NCBI GenBank assembly: GCA_025358235.1
Contig: JANYKH010000112.1
Span: 1 to 10,968 of the forward strand
Origin: Chloroflexota bacterium
Lineage (GTDB): Bacteria; Chloroflexota; Dehalococcoidia; Dehalococcoidales; RBG-16-60-22
Direction: 5' to 3'
DNA: 10,968 nt
Shown here: positions 1 to 7,065 of the stretch, piece by piece
Position numbering within the stretch: the stretch's first letter is position 1
Layout of the letters: each line of letters starts with the position of its first letter
Translations under genes and position numbers: made by a program
The notes under the pieces: generated by a model
Databases searched by the model: none
Told to the model about the DNA's origin: nothing
The model's input: the letters and a program-made list of their open reading frames with translations, nothing else

Positions 1-21
1 GTCCTTCAGGCGATCAACCAT
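1..21 (-). CDS. 5' end of an unidentified gene running off the left edge
   Basis: Only seven codons are inside the window, reading MVDRLKD from an ATG at 21. Three things support a real gene start. A perfect GGAGG (28-32 on the minus strand) sits 6 bases before the ATG. A near-consensus promoter lies about 70 bases upstream (92-120). Upstream in the same frame I find no better start codon before a stop (TGA at 52-54). Seven residues are too few to assign a function. The gene is divergent from mscS. Confidence 0.6.
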
Positions 22-91
22 TTTATGCCTCCGTACACCGGTTAAAGAACTTCATAATTTTATATCATTCACGTTTAATTAATTGTTTTTT

Positions 92-120
92 ATTATCCCC
101 GCAAACCCCGGAAAGGTCAA
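92..120 (-). promoter_or_regulatory. Sigma-70-type promoter for the left-edge gene
   Basis: Read on the minus strand, a -35 hexamer TTGACC (115-120) and a -10 hexamer GATAAT (92-97) are separated by exactly 17 bases. Each matches 5 of 6 consensus bases. The predicted transcription start is near 85, giving a roughly 60-base AT-rich leader before the ATG at 21. That leader contains a 10-codon open frame (23-55). Confidence 0.6.
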
Positions 121-163
121 TTGAAATCAACAACACCTTAGCAAATTTTTGCATGCTGATCGC

Positions 164-193
164 TTGCCAAAAACGGGTCACAGACCATATATT
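164..193 (+). promoter_or_regulatory. Sigma-70-type promoter for mscS
   Basis: A -35 TTGCCA (164-169, 5 of 6) and a -10 TATATT (188-193, 5 of 6) are separated by 18 bases. Transcription would begin near 200, about 34 bases before the TTG start of mscS. The -35 elements of this promoter and of the divergent minus-strand promoter are about 44 bases apart, so the two could share regulation. Confidence 0.55.
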
Positions 194-223
194 ATTTGGA
201 TAGTCTAATTCCTGCAAACCATC

Positions 224-228
224 GGGGG
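224..228 (+). promoter_or_regulatory. Ribosome binding site that decides the mscS start
   Basis: GGGGG followed by AT, 5 bases before TTG at 234. No ATG or GTG in this frame nearby has such a site, so the TTG is taken as the start. The same G-run plus TTG arrangement recurs at nuoA and nuoI. Confidence 0.55.
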
Positions 229-233
229 ATAAT

Positions 234-1592
234 TTGTTTGAAGTCTTACGCGAGTTTTTGATACCGGGAATAGTTAGCGTGGCGGTGGCCGGCGGGATGT
301 TCCTGCTGCGCATGCTGCTTTACCGTCAGATTCACAAATGGTCGGCCAAAACGGCTACCCAATGGGATGACATCATCATCGCCGCGACGAAGTGGGCCGC
401 GGTACTCTGGTGCCTGTGGCTGGGTCTTTGGGCAGGGTGGCGGGTGGCCGACCTGCCGCCGTCCGGCATAAGCGACTTCATCAATAAAATAATCCCCATG
501 TTGTTCGTCGTTTTCGGCATTTACACCGCCGTAGTCTTTATCCACGGGACAGTAAAATGGTACCGGGTTGAGATTCATCCGCATACTGCCGGCAACCTTG
601 ACGGGTTCATTTCATCTTTCCTTATGACGGCCGTACCGCTGGTAGGCATCGCCGTCGGCGTTTTTATCATTTTGAAAATGCTCGGCTATGAGATGGACAT
701 GGTGGAAAACTGGCTGCTGGAACACGGCGCCAGACTGGTTCTCATTGCCGTTCTCGGGTTGCTTAGCTTGCTTTTTACCGTGCTGGCCATACCGCACTTC
801 ATCAAACGGGCAGTCGCCAACTCCAGCATCGGCCAAACCGATGATGAAATCGCCAAACGGGCGGATACCCTCATCACCGTAATGGTAACCTCCATGGAAG
901 TCCTGATCCTGGTAGTTTTTGTCTTTATGTTCCTGGGTGAAACCGGTGTCCCCATCGCCCCCGCGCTGGCCGGTGTGTCGATCGTGGGCGTGGCGATAGG
1001 TTTCGGTGCGCAAAGCCTGGTGAAAGACGTCATCGCCGGGTTGTTTGTGATCATGGAAAACCAGTTCCGCAAGGGGGATGTGGTGAGCCTGGCGGGGGTC
1101 ACGGGCCTGGTGGAAGACCTTAACTTGCGCCGCACGCTGCTGCGGGACGCGGACGGCACCGTCCACGTGGTCCCCAACGGAGAAGTTAAAGTAGCCTCAA
1201 ACTATACCAAGCAGTGGTCAAGGGTCAACCTGAACATCCCGGTGGCCTACGGCACCAATATGGAACATGCCATCGGGGTCATTAACCGCGTTTGTGCCGA
1301 AATGGCGGCGGAGAAAGCCTGGGCGGACTCATTCATCAAAACACCCAAAGTGTTGCGGGTGGACAAACTGGGTGAATCGGCGATTGAAATAAAAATTATG
1401 GGCGATACCAAACCATCGCGCCAGTGGGATGTCACCGGTGAACTGCGGCTGAGGCTATTGAGAGTTTTTGAAAAAGAGGGAATCGAACTCCCGTTTAATA
1501 CCACCAGGGTTGTTTTCGATAAATTTCCCCCGCCGGGATGGGTGGGGGGCGGCGCTGAACCGGAAAGCGGAAAGAAGACGAAGCCGGATTAG
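234..1592 (+). CDS. mscS: MscS-family mechanosensitive ion channel
   Basis: A membrane channel of 452 residues that should open under membrane tension to release solutes during hypo-osmotic shock. About seven hydrophobic helices are visible (roughly 10-30, 52-72, 86-106, 128-149, 165-189, 213-236), ending in the pore helix at 240-275. The pore helix carries the family glycine/alanine pattern (GVAIGFGAQSLVKDVIAG, 252-269). The soluble beta domain follows, with the family pattern ENQFRKGD (275-282) and VPNGEV (313-318), and an alpha/beta C-terminal region ends in a proline/glycine-rich tail. E. coli MscS has 286 residues and three membrane helices, so this is one of the extended family members. 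The extra helices look like three repeats of about 79 residues (see findings). The start is TTG with a strong ribosome site. The gene is transcribed alone. The family call is firm; the symbol is used in the broad sense because MscS homologues are diverse. Confidence 0.93.
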   Translation: MFEVLREFLIPGIVSVAVAGGMFLLRMLLYRQIHKWSAKTATQWDDIIIAATKWAAVLWCLWLGLWAGWRVADLPPSGISDFINKIIPMLFVVFGIYTAVVFIHGTVKWYRVEIHPHTAGNLDGFISSFLMTAVPLVGIAVGVFIILKMLGYEMDMVENWLLEHGARLVLIAVLGLLSLLFTVLAIPHFIKRAVANSSIGQTDDEIAKRADTLITVMVTSMEVLILVVFVFMFLGETGVPIAPALAGVSIVGVAIGFGAQSLVKDVIAGLFVIMENQFRKGDVVSLAGVTGLVEDLNLRRTLLRDADGTVHVVPNGEVKVASNYTKQWSRVNLNIPVAYGTNMEHAIGVINRVCAEMAAEKAWADSFIKTPKVLRVDKLGESAIEIKIMGDTKPSRQWDVTGELRLRLLRVFEKEGIELPFNTTRVVFDKFPPPGWVGGGAEPESGKKTKPD

Positions 1593-1609
1593 ATTGATTT
1601 CATCTCGGC
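1583..1609. terminator. Weak hairpin at the mscS/MFS junction, possible terminator
   Basis: GCCGGAT (1583-1589) can pair with ATCTCGGC (1602-1609), giving a 7-base stem with one bulged T and a 12-base loop. On the plus strand it is followed shortly by a run of four Ts (1613-1616). It sits exactly where the two convergent genes meet. The stem is short and the U-tract poor, so terminator function is doubtful. Confidence 0.22.
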
Positions 1610-2833
1610 AAGTTTTAATTCGGACTGTTTTTCCCGGCGAAGAATATAAATCAATACAGTCGGCGCCAACGCAAAGAACATCATCATCCAGAAGCCGAAA
1701 TAATAGCTGCCGCTGATATCATATATCCAGCCCAGCAGGAACGGACCCAGCGCACTGCCGAGGCAATAGCAGGCAGAAGTACAGCCGAAGATAGTCCCGT
1801 GGGACTTCATGCCAAAATACTCGGCGATAATGGGCGAATGGGTCACGGAGACTCCTCCGAACACGAATCCGAACCCCACGGCAAACAGATAATATCCGCC
1901 CATCCCCGAAGCCGTAATCAGCAGAACCATGGACACAACCCCGACCGCGTAACTGATTAAAGTGGCTGTCAGCAAATCCAGCCGATCCGCTACTGCGCCC
2001 ATGAAGACGCGGCTGGAAGCATTGGTGATACCCACGGCGATGAAAATGGTGGCAGCGGCCCCGGCTGCAATCCCAATGCTGGTAAGGTGGGGGACTACAT
2101 GAACCATCAGAGCGTTAACAAAAAGACCCAGACAGAATATCGTCAAGCCCCAGAGCCAAAAGCGGCGGGTGCTCAATGCTTCTCTCAGAGTATAACCGGC
2201 CCGGGAGGCGGCGAGCTGGGGGGCGGTGGAAGTAAATATGGCGTCGTTGTCTTTCTTTCTCTTAATCAAAAAAGCTGAGGCAACGGACAGCGCCCCCATA
2301 CCGATTCCCAACATCATGTAACATTCCCGCCAGCCGTAAATAGCGATAAGCCAGTTAGCTATCGGCGGAAAAACCATGGCCCCGGCGGCGGCTCCGGCAG
2401 AAGCGAGACCGGTCATCAGGCCCCGGCGCTTGTCAAAAGCTCTGACTACAGCGGAAAGCAGCGGTACAAAACCGCCGCTGACACCGATAGCCGTCAAACC
2501 AAAGAACAGATAAGTCTGCCAGAGCGAGGTCACGCGAGCCATTAAAAAATAGCCGACGCCCTGGAGTAAACCGGACACGATAAGAACAAGCCGCGTCCCG
2601 AATTTATCATTAACGCGGCCCATCACGATAGTGACCATCTGCACCAGCATCATCAGGGAAAAGGTCGAGGAAGTGGTAGCCGCCTGCCAGCCGAACTCAT
2701 CAGCCAGCGGTTTAAAGAAAACGCCGAAGGTATATTGCGACCCTAAAAATAAAAACAGATTAAACGTGGCAACCGCTACGACGATATAGCCGTAGGGGAT
2801 TTTAAACCGCGGGTTTGGAGACGCGGGGTTCAT
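1589..2833 (-). CDS. MFS transporter, oxalate/formate antiporter or monocarboxylate type
   Basis: An integral membrane transporter of 414 residues, the usual length for a 12-helix major facilitator. The first helix region (about 14-40) has the pattern of OFA/MCT-like transporters, with [16 protein letters not shown] at 34-49. The inter-helix motif A is at about 72-82 ([11 protein letters not shown]), and a degenerate copy lies in the second half (279-286, GAVADRLD). A central basic loop at 190-225 separates the two six-helix halves. [19 protein letters not shown] (133-151) fits the helix 4-5 region of this branch. A small organic anion such as a monocarboxylate is the likely substrate, but specificity cannot be read from sequence. 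The ATG overlaps the uvrA stop as ATGA, so translation is probably coupled to uvrA. The ribosome site is weak (AGGA, 11 bases upstream). The 3' end overlaps the convergent mscS by 4 bases. Confidence 0.88.
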   Translation of the reverse strand: MNPASPNPRFKIPYGYIVVAVATFNLFLFLGSQYTFGVFFKPLADEFGWQAATTSSTFSLMMLVQMVTIVMGRVNDKFGTRLVLIVSGLLQGVGYFLMARVTSLWQTYLFFGLTAIGVSGGFVPLLSAVVRAFDKRRGLMTGLASAGAAAGAMVFPPIANWLIAIYGWRECYMMLGIGMGALSVASAFLIKRKKDNDAIFTSTAPQLAASRAGYTLREALSTRRFWLWGLTIFCLGLFVNALMVHVVPHLTSIGIAAGAAATIFIAVGITNASSRVFMGAVADRLDLLTATLISYAVGVVSMVLLITASGMGGYYLFAVGFGFVFGGVSVTHSPIIAEYFGMKSHGTIFGCTSACYCLGSALGPFLLGWIYDISGSYYFGFWMMMFFALAPTVLIYILRREKQSELKLAEMKSI

Positions 2834-5685
2834 CTATGTCTTTTTCCTGTTACTGCAACTAATTCCGGTTTTTTAGGCAGCAGGCCGACCAAATATTTGC
2901 CAGTAGCGGAACGTGGCTCGGCGGCTACATCTTCCGGCGTGCCCGCCACGATTATTTCGCCGCCCTTGTCACCGGCACCCGGCCCCAGATCTATAATATG
3001 GTCCGCCGCCTTGATAACGTCCAGGTTATGCTCAATTACCACCACGGTATTGCCTGCATCAGCTAAACGCTGAAGGACACACAACAGCGCGGCCACATCA
3101 TGGAAGGAGAGGCCGGTAGTGGGTTCATCCAAAATATAAAGCGTCCCGCCGGTAGACCGCTTGGAAAGCTCGGTGGCCAGTTTAACGCGCTGGGCTTCAC
3201 CGCCGGAGAGAGTGGGGGCGGGCTGACCGAGATGAATATAGCCCAGACCGACATCATTCAGGGTCTCCAACTTGCGCTTTATCTGGGGAAAGTTTTCAAA
3301 GAAACTCAGGGCTTCTTCCACGGTCAGGTCGAGGACTTCAGAGATACTCTTGCCTTTAAATTTTACTTCCAAAGCTTCGCGGTTATAGCGCGCCCCTTTG
3401 CAAATTTCGCACGGCACGGTAACGTCCGGCAAGAACTGCATTTCAATCTGGATATAACCCTCGCCGTGACAGGCCTCGCAGCGGCCGCCCTTAACGTTAA
3501 AGGAGAAGCGGCCCGGCCCGTAGCCGCGCACTCTAGCTTCCGGAACGGTGGCAAAGAGTTCCCGAATAGGACCGAAAGTACCGGTATAGGTGGCGGGGTT
3601 GGAGCGGGGGGTCCGGCCAATGGGCGATTGATCGATATCGATAACTTTATCAATGTTCTCGACGCCGGTAATTTCATCACAGTCACCGGCCCGCTGGCGG
3701 GAATTGTAAAGAATCTGGGCCAGTTTGGGATGCAAAATCTCCTCAATGAGACTGCTTTTACCGCTGCCGGAAATACCGGTAATGCATACCATCTTGCCCA
3801 GGGGAATTCTGACATCGATGTTTTTTAAGTTATTCTGGCGCGCGCCTTTGATGACGATTTCCTTGCCGTTACCGGGGCGGCGGTGCTCGGGGACGGGTAT
3901 TGTTTTTGCGCCGCTGAGGTACTGCCCCGTCAAGGAGGCCGGATTCTTTAGGATGTCATCCAGCGTGCCTTCGGCGACGACCCAGCCGCCGTGTTCGCCC
4001 GCCCCCGGCCCCATATCCACGATATGGTCCGCGGCGCGCATCATGGCTTCGTCATGCTCCACGATGATCAGGGTGTTGCCCAGATCGCGCAACTTCTTGA
4101 GGGTTGAAATCAGGCGGTAATCGTCCGCAGGGTGAAGACCGATAGTCGGCTCGTCACAGACATAGAGCACACCCATTAGCTTGCTGCCGATTTGTGTAGC
4201 CAGGCGAATGCGCTGTGACTCTCCGCCGCTCAAGCTGCCCGAACGGCGATCTATAGTTAAATAGTCCAGACCGACATCTTTTAAAAATCCCAGCCGGGAC
4301 TCGATTTCTTTTAAAATCTGGTCAGCGATAAATAGTTCCCTTTCAGTTAAAAGTTTGCGGCGGATATGGTCCACCCAATCCAGTGATTTGACCACGGACT
4401 GGCCGGAGATTTGCGAAATATGTTTGTTGCCGATGGTTACGGCCAGCGATTCAGGTTTGAGACGGCTGCCCTCGCAGGTGGGGCAGGGGCGGCTGACCAT
4501 ATAGCGTTCGATATCAGCTCGTGAATTCTCCGATTCGGTGTCATGATACAGGCGCTCCATGCGGGGAATCACGCCCTCGAAGCCGTCATAATATTCACGG
4601 ACCCGCCCGAAGCGGTTGCGGTACCGGTGGGAGTTGCCCCCCTCCCCGAACATCAAAATATCATATTGTTCCGGCGTCAGGTCTTTAATCGGCGTGTTGA
4701 TAGTAAAACCGTGGCGGCGGGCCAGCGAATCCAGTTGATCAAAATACCAGGTCTGCCACTGCCAGGGACGGATGGCCCCTTTAGCGATGGAGACTTCCTT
4801 ATCGATAATAAGCTCGGGATCGATTTCCTGTTTGGCGCCGAGGCCCGTGCAGTCCGGGCAAGCCCCGTGGGGGCTATTGAAGCTAAAGTTGCGGGGGGCG
4901 ATATCTCCAAGGCTGAGACCGCAGGCAATACAGGCAAATTTCTCCGAGAAAAGCAATTCTTCGCCGTTGATGATCGAAACCAGCACGACGCCGGAGCCGA
5001 GTTTGAGAGCTGTCTCGACAGAATCAGCGATGCGGCTCTGGCTGCCTTCCTGACCAACGACGATACGGTCAATGACTACCTCAATAGAATGTTTCTTGTT
5101 CTTGTCCAGGTCAAAGTCGTCGGAAAGGTCCCTCACCTGGCCGTCCACGCGGACGCGGGCATAGCCGCTTTTGCGCAGATCGTTGAACAGGGCGGTGTTT
5201 TCACCCTTGCGGTCCTTAATGACCGGGGCCATGATCATAATTTTGGAGTCAACCGGCAACGCTTGAATGGAATCTACAATCTGCTGGACAGTCTGCATGG
5301 AAATCTCGCGGCCACACTTGGGGCAGTGGGGATGCCCTACCCGGGCAAAGAGCAAGCGCAAGTAGTCGTAGATTTCCGTGACTGTGCCGACGGTGGAGCG
5401 GGGATTCTGACTTGGTCCTTTCTGATCAATGGAAATGGCAGGGCTCAGCCCCTCGATATAATCGACGTCAGGCTTTTCCATTTTCCCCAGGAACTGGCGG
5501 GCATAGGCTGAGAGGGATTCGACGTAGCGGCGCTGGCCCTCGGCGTAGATAGTATCGAAGGCCAGAGAGCTTTTACCGGAGCCGGAAACACCGGTGATAA
5601 CGACGAGTTTATCACGGGGTATCGTTATGTCAATATTTTTAAGATTATGTTCGCGGGCGCCTTTGACAACAATTTTGTTAGACAT
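2830..5685 (-). CDS. uvrA: UvrABC excision repair ATPase subunit A
   Basis: The damage-sensing ATPase of bacterial nucleotide excision repair. It acts as a dimer, scans DNA with UvrB and loads UvrB at bulky lesions. The 951 residues match normal UvrA length. The two ABC modules are complete: Walker A at 32-39 and 637-644, signature LSGGESQR at 485-492 and LSGGEAQR at 826-833, Walker B ending in DEP at 511-513 and 853-855, and H-loop histidines at about 544 and 886. Zinc ligands are present as C252/C255/C276/C279 in the first module and C736/C739/C759/C762 in the second. CPKC (121-124) and CPTC (401-404) are additional cysteine pairs. No key residue is missing. The ATG at 5685 gives the canonical N-terminus ([11 protein letters not shown] at 8-18), although its ribosome site is unusually far away (see findings). 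It is first in an operon with the MFS gene. Confidence 0.98.
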   Translation of the reverse strand: MSNKIVVKGAREHNLKNIDITIPRDKLVVITGVSGSGKSSLAFDTIYAEGQRRYVESLSAYARQFLGKMEKPDVDYIEGLSPAISIDQKGPSQNPRSTVGTVTEIYDYLRLLFARVGHPHCPKCGREISMQTVQQIVDSIQALPVDSKIMIMAPVIKDRKGENTALFNDLRKSGYARVRVDGQVRDLSDDFDLDKNKKHSIEVVIDRIVVGQEGSQSRIADSVETALKLGSGVVLVSIINGEELLFSEKFACIACGLSLGDIAPRNFSFNSPHGACPDCTGLGAKQEIDPELIIDKEVSIAKGAIRPWQWQTWYFDQLDSLARRHGFTINTPIKDLTPEQYDILMFGEGGNSHRYRNRFGRVREYYDGFEGVIPRMERLYHDTESENSRADIERYMVSRPCPTCEGSRLKPESLAVTIGNKHISQISGQSVVKSLDWVDHIRRKLLTERELFIADQILKEIESRLGFLKDVGLDYLTIDRRSGSLSGGESQRIRLATQIGSKLMGVLYVCDEPTIGLHPADDYRLISTLKKLRDLGNTLIIVEHDEAMMRAADHIVDMGPGAGEHGGWVVAEGTLDDILKNPASLTGQYLSGAKTIPVPEHRRPGNGKEIVIKGARQNNLKNIDVRIPLGKMVCITGISGSGKSSLIEEILHPKLAQILYNSRQRAGDCDEITGVENIDKVIDIDQSPIGRTPRSNPATYTGTFGPIRELFATVPEARVRGYGPGRFSFNVKGGRCEACHGEGYIQIEMQFLPDVTVPCEICKGARYNREALEVKFKGKSISEVLDLTVEEALSFFENFPQIKRKLETLNDVGLGYIHLGQPAPTLSGGEAQRVKLATELSKRSTGGTLYILDEPTTGLSFHDVAALLCVLQRLADAGNTVVVIEHNLDVIKAADHIIDLGPGAGDKGGEIIVAGTPEDVAAEPRSATGKYLVGLLPKKPELVAVTGKRHR

Positions 5686-5701
5686 TAAATGGATTAGTTC
5701 G

Positions 5702-5706
5702 CCTCC
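5702..5706 (-). promoter_or_regulatory. Unusually spaced GGAGG upstream of uvrA
   Basis: A perfect GGAGG on the minus strand lies 16 bases before the assigned ATG; 5-9 bases is usual. The in-frame codon ATC at 5692-5694 lies at the normal distance of 7 bases and would add only three residues. Either the ATG is used with poor spacing, or a rare non-canonical ATC start is used. Confidence 0.4.
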
Positions 5707-5748
5707 AGAGCAGGAGAAAGTTAATTCAAGACCGTGGGATATATCTAA

Positions 5749-5778
5749 ATTTTAGCATTTCACGCGTATCTGCGCCAA
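5749..5778 (-). promoter_or_regulatory. Candidate promoter for the uvrA-MFS operon
   Basis: On the minus strand, a -35 TTGGCG (5773-5778, 4 of 6) and a -10 TAAAAT (5749-5754, 5 of 6) are separated by 18 bases. A TG one base before the -10 makes it an extended -10. The predicted transcription start near 5742 leaves a leader of about 57 bases. I saw no convincing LexA operator overlapping it. Confidence 0.45.
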
Positions 5779-5932
5779 TATCCGCGCTTAACCTTGCTCC
5801 AATGTTAGGCCGGGGCAATCATCCATCCAGGTTTTACTTCTTTATAACAGGTGCTTGTCAGAGATGTTTAGTTTGATTGGCGCCGATTACTTTAATGGAA
5901 AAAATATTTTGAGTAAATCTGCCCGCTTGAAC

Positions 5933-5944
5933 ACAAATATTTGT
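5933..5944. repeat. 12-base perfect palindrome, possible operator
   Basis: ACAAATATTTGT is a perfect inverted repeat centred between 5938 and 5939, about 95 bases upstream of the nuoA -35 element. It is AT-only apart from one C and one G. It could be a regulator site for nuoA or uvrA, but such short AT-rich palindromes also arise by chance. Confidence 0.25.
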
Positions 5945-6038
5945 TTTCATACACGAATGCGCAAATAACCGCACTTGTTTATTTAAAAAAACAGGGTATT
6001 TACTGATATTAATGTGAGCAATACGTACAGGGTGGTGA

Positions 6039-6067
6039 TTGATTTATAACTACCCTTTTGCTATACT
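6039..6067 (+). promoter_or_regulatory. Sigma-70-type promoter of the nuo operon
   Basis: TTGATT (6039-6044, 4 of 6) and TATACT (6062-6067, 5 of 6) are separated by exactly 17 bases. Transcription should start near 6074, about 14 bases before the nuoA ribosome site. The position matters for annotation: an upstream in-frame TTG at 6058 would lie inside the promoter and could not be translated from this transcript. Confidence 0.65.
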
Positions 6068-6086
6068 CAGCACGGTTGTGCAATCT

Positions 6087-6093
6087 AGGGGGG
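6087..6093 (+). promoter_or_regulatory. Ribosome binding site that decides the nuoA start
   Basis: AGGGGGG ends 6 bases before TTG at 6100. It selects that codon over the in-frame TTG at 6058, which has no ribosome site. Confidence 0.6.
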
Positions 6094-6099
6094 ATTATT

Positions 6100-6471
6100 T
6101 TGCTAACCGACTACGGCTACGTTGCCCTTTTCGGGGTCGTCGCACTGCTCCTGGCTTTGTCCATGGTGCTGATCCCGTTTGCCCTCAGGTTTATCGGTGT
6201 CGTACCGCATAACCCGAATTCGGTGAAAACATCGACTTTCGAGTGCGGCATGGAAACCATTGGAAAAACCTGGGTACAGTTCAATTTCCGCTATTATTTC
6301 TACGCCCTGCTCTTTGTAGCCATGGATGTTTTGATAATCTTCCTTTATCCCTTTGCAGTTGGCCTGCGAAAACTGGGCAGTTTCGGCCTGACGGCCGCGA
6401 TCATCTTGATATTTATTGTTCTGGTGGGCTACGTCTACGCCTGGAAGAAAAGGACCCTGGAATGGAAATAG
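6100..6471 (+). CDS. nuoA: Complex I membrane subunit NuoA (ND3-like)
   Basis: A small membrane-arm subunit of the NADH dehydrogenase-like complex, next to the quinone site and NuoH. With the TTG start at 6100 it has 123 residues, typical for NuoA. Three membrane helices are visible (about 6-31, 66-88, 96-115). The first cytoplasmic loop carries the conserved FECG (47-50), whose cysteine corresponds to the redox-sensitive loop cysteine of mitochondrial ND3. Helix 2 contains [17 protein letters not shown] (61-77) and ends FLYP (81-84), a clear family match. The acidic residue two positions after the conserved Asp76 in most homologues is Leu78 here (see findings). It is the first gene of the nuo operon and overlaps nuoB by 10 bases. 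A longer reading from TTG 6058 is rejected because it begins inside the promoter. Confidence 0.93.
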   Translation: MLTDYGYVALFGVVALLLALSMVLIPFALRFIGVVPHNPNSVKTSTFECGMETIGKTWVQFNFRYYFYALLFVAMDVLIIFLYPFAVGLRKLGSFGLTAAIILIFIVLVGYVYAWKKRTLEWK

Positions 6472-7058
6472 AACGGCCTCATATTTACCCCGATATTGCA
6501 ATTGACCGGGCGGAAGGCAAGGTTATTAATGACCTGAAGATCGCCAGCCAGCCCATCATCCCCGACCCCGATAAATGGTTGGATTCGGAACTGGAAAAGA
6601 ACATGTTCCTCACCACCGTTGATGCGGTCATTAACTGGAGCCGCCGTTCTTCTCTGTGGCCCGCCATTTGCTTCCCGGCGTGTTGCGCCTTTGAATTCAT
6701 CGCCACTAACGGCCCCCGTTTTGACCTTTCCCGCTTTGGGATGGAAATTTTACGCGCTTCACCGCGCCAGGCCGATCTGATGATCACCGCCGGCACGCTC
6801 ACATGGAAGATGGCCCCCAATGTCCGGCGCATTTACGACCAGATGCCGGAACCAAAGTGGGTTATTGCCATGGGCGCCTGCGCCATCAGCGGCGGCACGT
6901 TCGCCTCAGCCTCATACGCTACAGTCCCCGGTTATAATCACATAATCCCGGTGGACGTTTACGTCCCCGGCTGTCCCCCCCGCCCCGAAGGCCTGATCTA
7001 CGGCATCCAGATGCTGCAGCAAAAAATCGCCAAAAGATCACTCGCGGATAAGGCATAA
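6462..7058 (+). CDS. nuoB: Complex I subunit NuoB (PSST), carries cluster N2
   Basis: A peripheral-arm iron-sulfur subunit of 198 residues that holds the terminal [4Fe-4S] cluster N2, which passes electrons to quinone. The N2 ligands are visible as the adjacent pair C74-C75, C140 in GACAISGG and C171 in [10 protein letters not shown]. Other hallmarks are SLWPAI (64-69), [20 protein letters not shown] (87-106), the [16 protein letters not shown] stretch (116-131) and [11 protein letters not shown]. An additional cysteine, C70, lies four residues before the CC pair. The first 45 or so residues form a charged extension before the conserved core. The ATG at 6462 has AGGA 7 bases upstream and overlaps the nuoA 3' end by 10 bases. 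An earlier in-frame ATG at 6243 only reads nuoA in another frame. Confidence 0.97.
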   Translation: MEIERPHIYPDIAIDRAEGKVINDLKIASQPIIPDPDKWLDSELEKNMFLTTVDAVINWSRRSSLWPAICFPACCAFEFIATNGPRFDLSRFGMEILRASPRQADLMITAGTLTWKMAPNVRRIYDQMPEPKWVIAMGACAISGGTFASASYATVPGYNHIIPVDVYVPGCPPRPEGLIYGIQMLQQKIAKRSLADKA

Positions 7059-7065
7059 TTAGATT

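Larger units (their letters stand above)
5686..6099. other. Divergent intergenic region between uvrA and nuoA
   Basis: The 414 bases between the two divergent start codons are AT-richer than the genes around them. They hold the uvrA ribosome site and promoter at the left, the nuoA promoter and ribosome site at the right, a 12-base perfect palindrome at 5933-5944, and an A-rich tract at 5981-5991. No convincing gene is present. The longest open frame I noticed is a 34-codon ATG frame (5864-5968) with a poor ribosome site and no recognisable features. No tRNA, riboswitch or strong terminator was recognised. Confidence 0.7.

Noticed and set aside
612..1177. Minus-strand open frames of 163-184 codons opposite mscS
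   Set aside because: Composition is typical of antisense readings (rich in H, Q, R or T, S). No ribosome site, and they lie inside a clear channel gene.
3100..3828. Plus-strand open frame (242 codons) opposite the uvrA C-terminal half
   Set aside because: Same reason: antisense shadow of uvrA, with no promoter or ribosome site.
4543..5511. Long plus-strand open frame (322 codons) opposite uvrA
   Set aside because: It lies wholly antisense to the strongly conserved uvrA and has no ribosome site or recognisable domain. It looks like the reverse reading of uvrA codons; long antisense frames are common in GC-rich conserved genes.
5683..5780. SOS (LexA) operator in front of uvrA
   Set aside because: A short CGAAC occurs near the start, but neither the gram-positive-type nor the E. 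coli-type palindrome is present, so damage control by LexA is not supported.
5864..5968. 34-codon open frame between uvrA and nuoA (starts MFSLIGADYF)
   Set aside because: The ribosome site is poor (AGGT, 11 bases away), no promoter is dedicated to it, and the peptide is not recognisable. This length is expected by chance in AT-rich DNA.
6011..6028. CRP/FNR-like half site AATGTGA upstream of the nuoA promoter
   Set aside because: Only the left half matches the consensus. The right half (CGTACA) does not, so there is no dyad symmetry to support a regulator site.
6243..6461. Upstream extension of nuoB from ATG 6243
   Set aside because: The extension reads nuoA in another frame. ATG 6462 has AGGA at good spacing and gives a normal NuoB.
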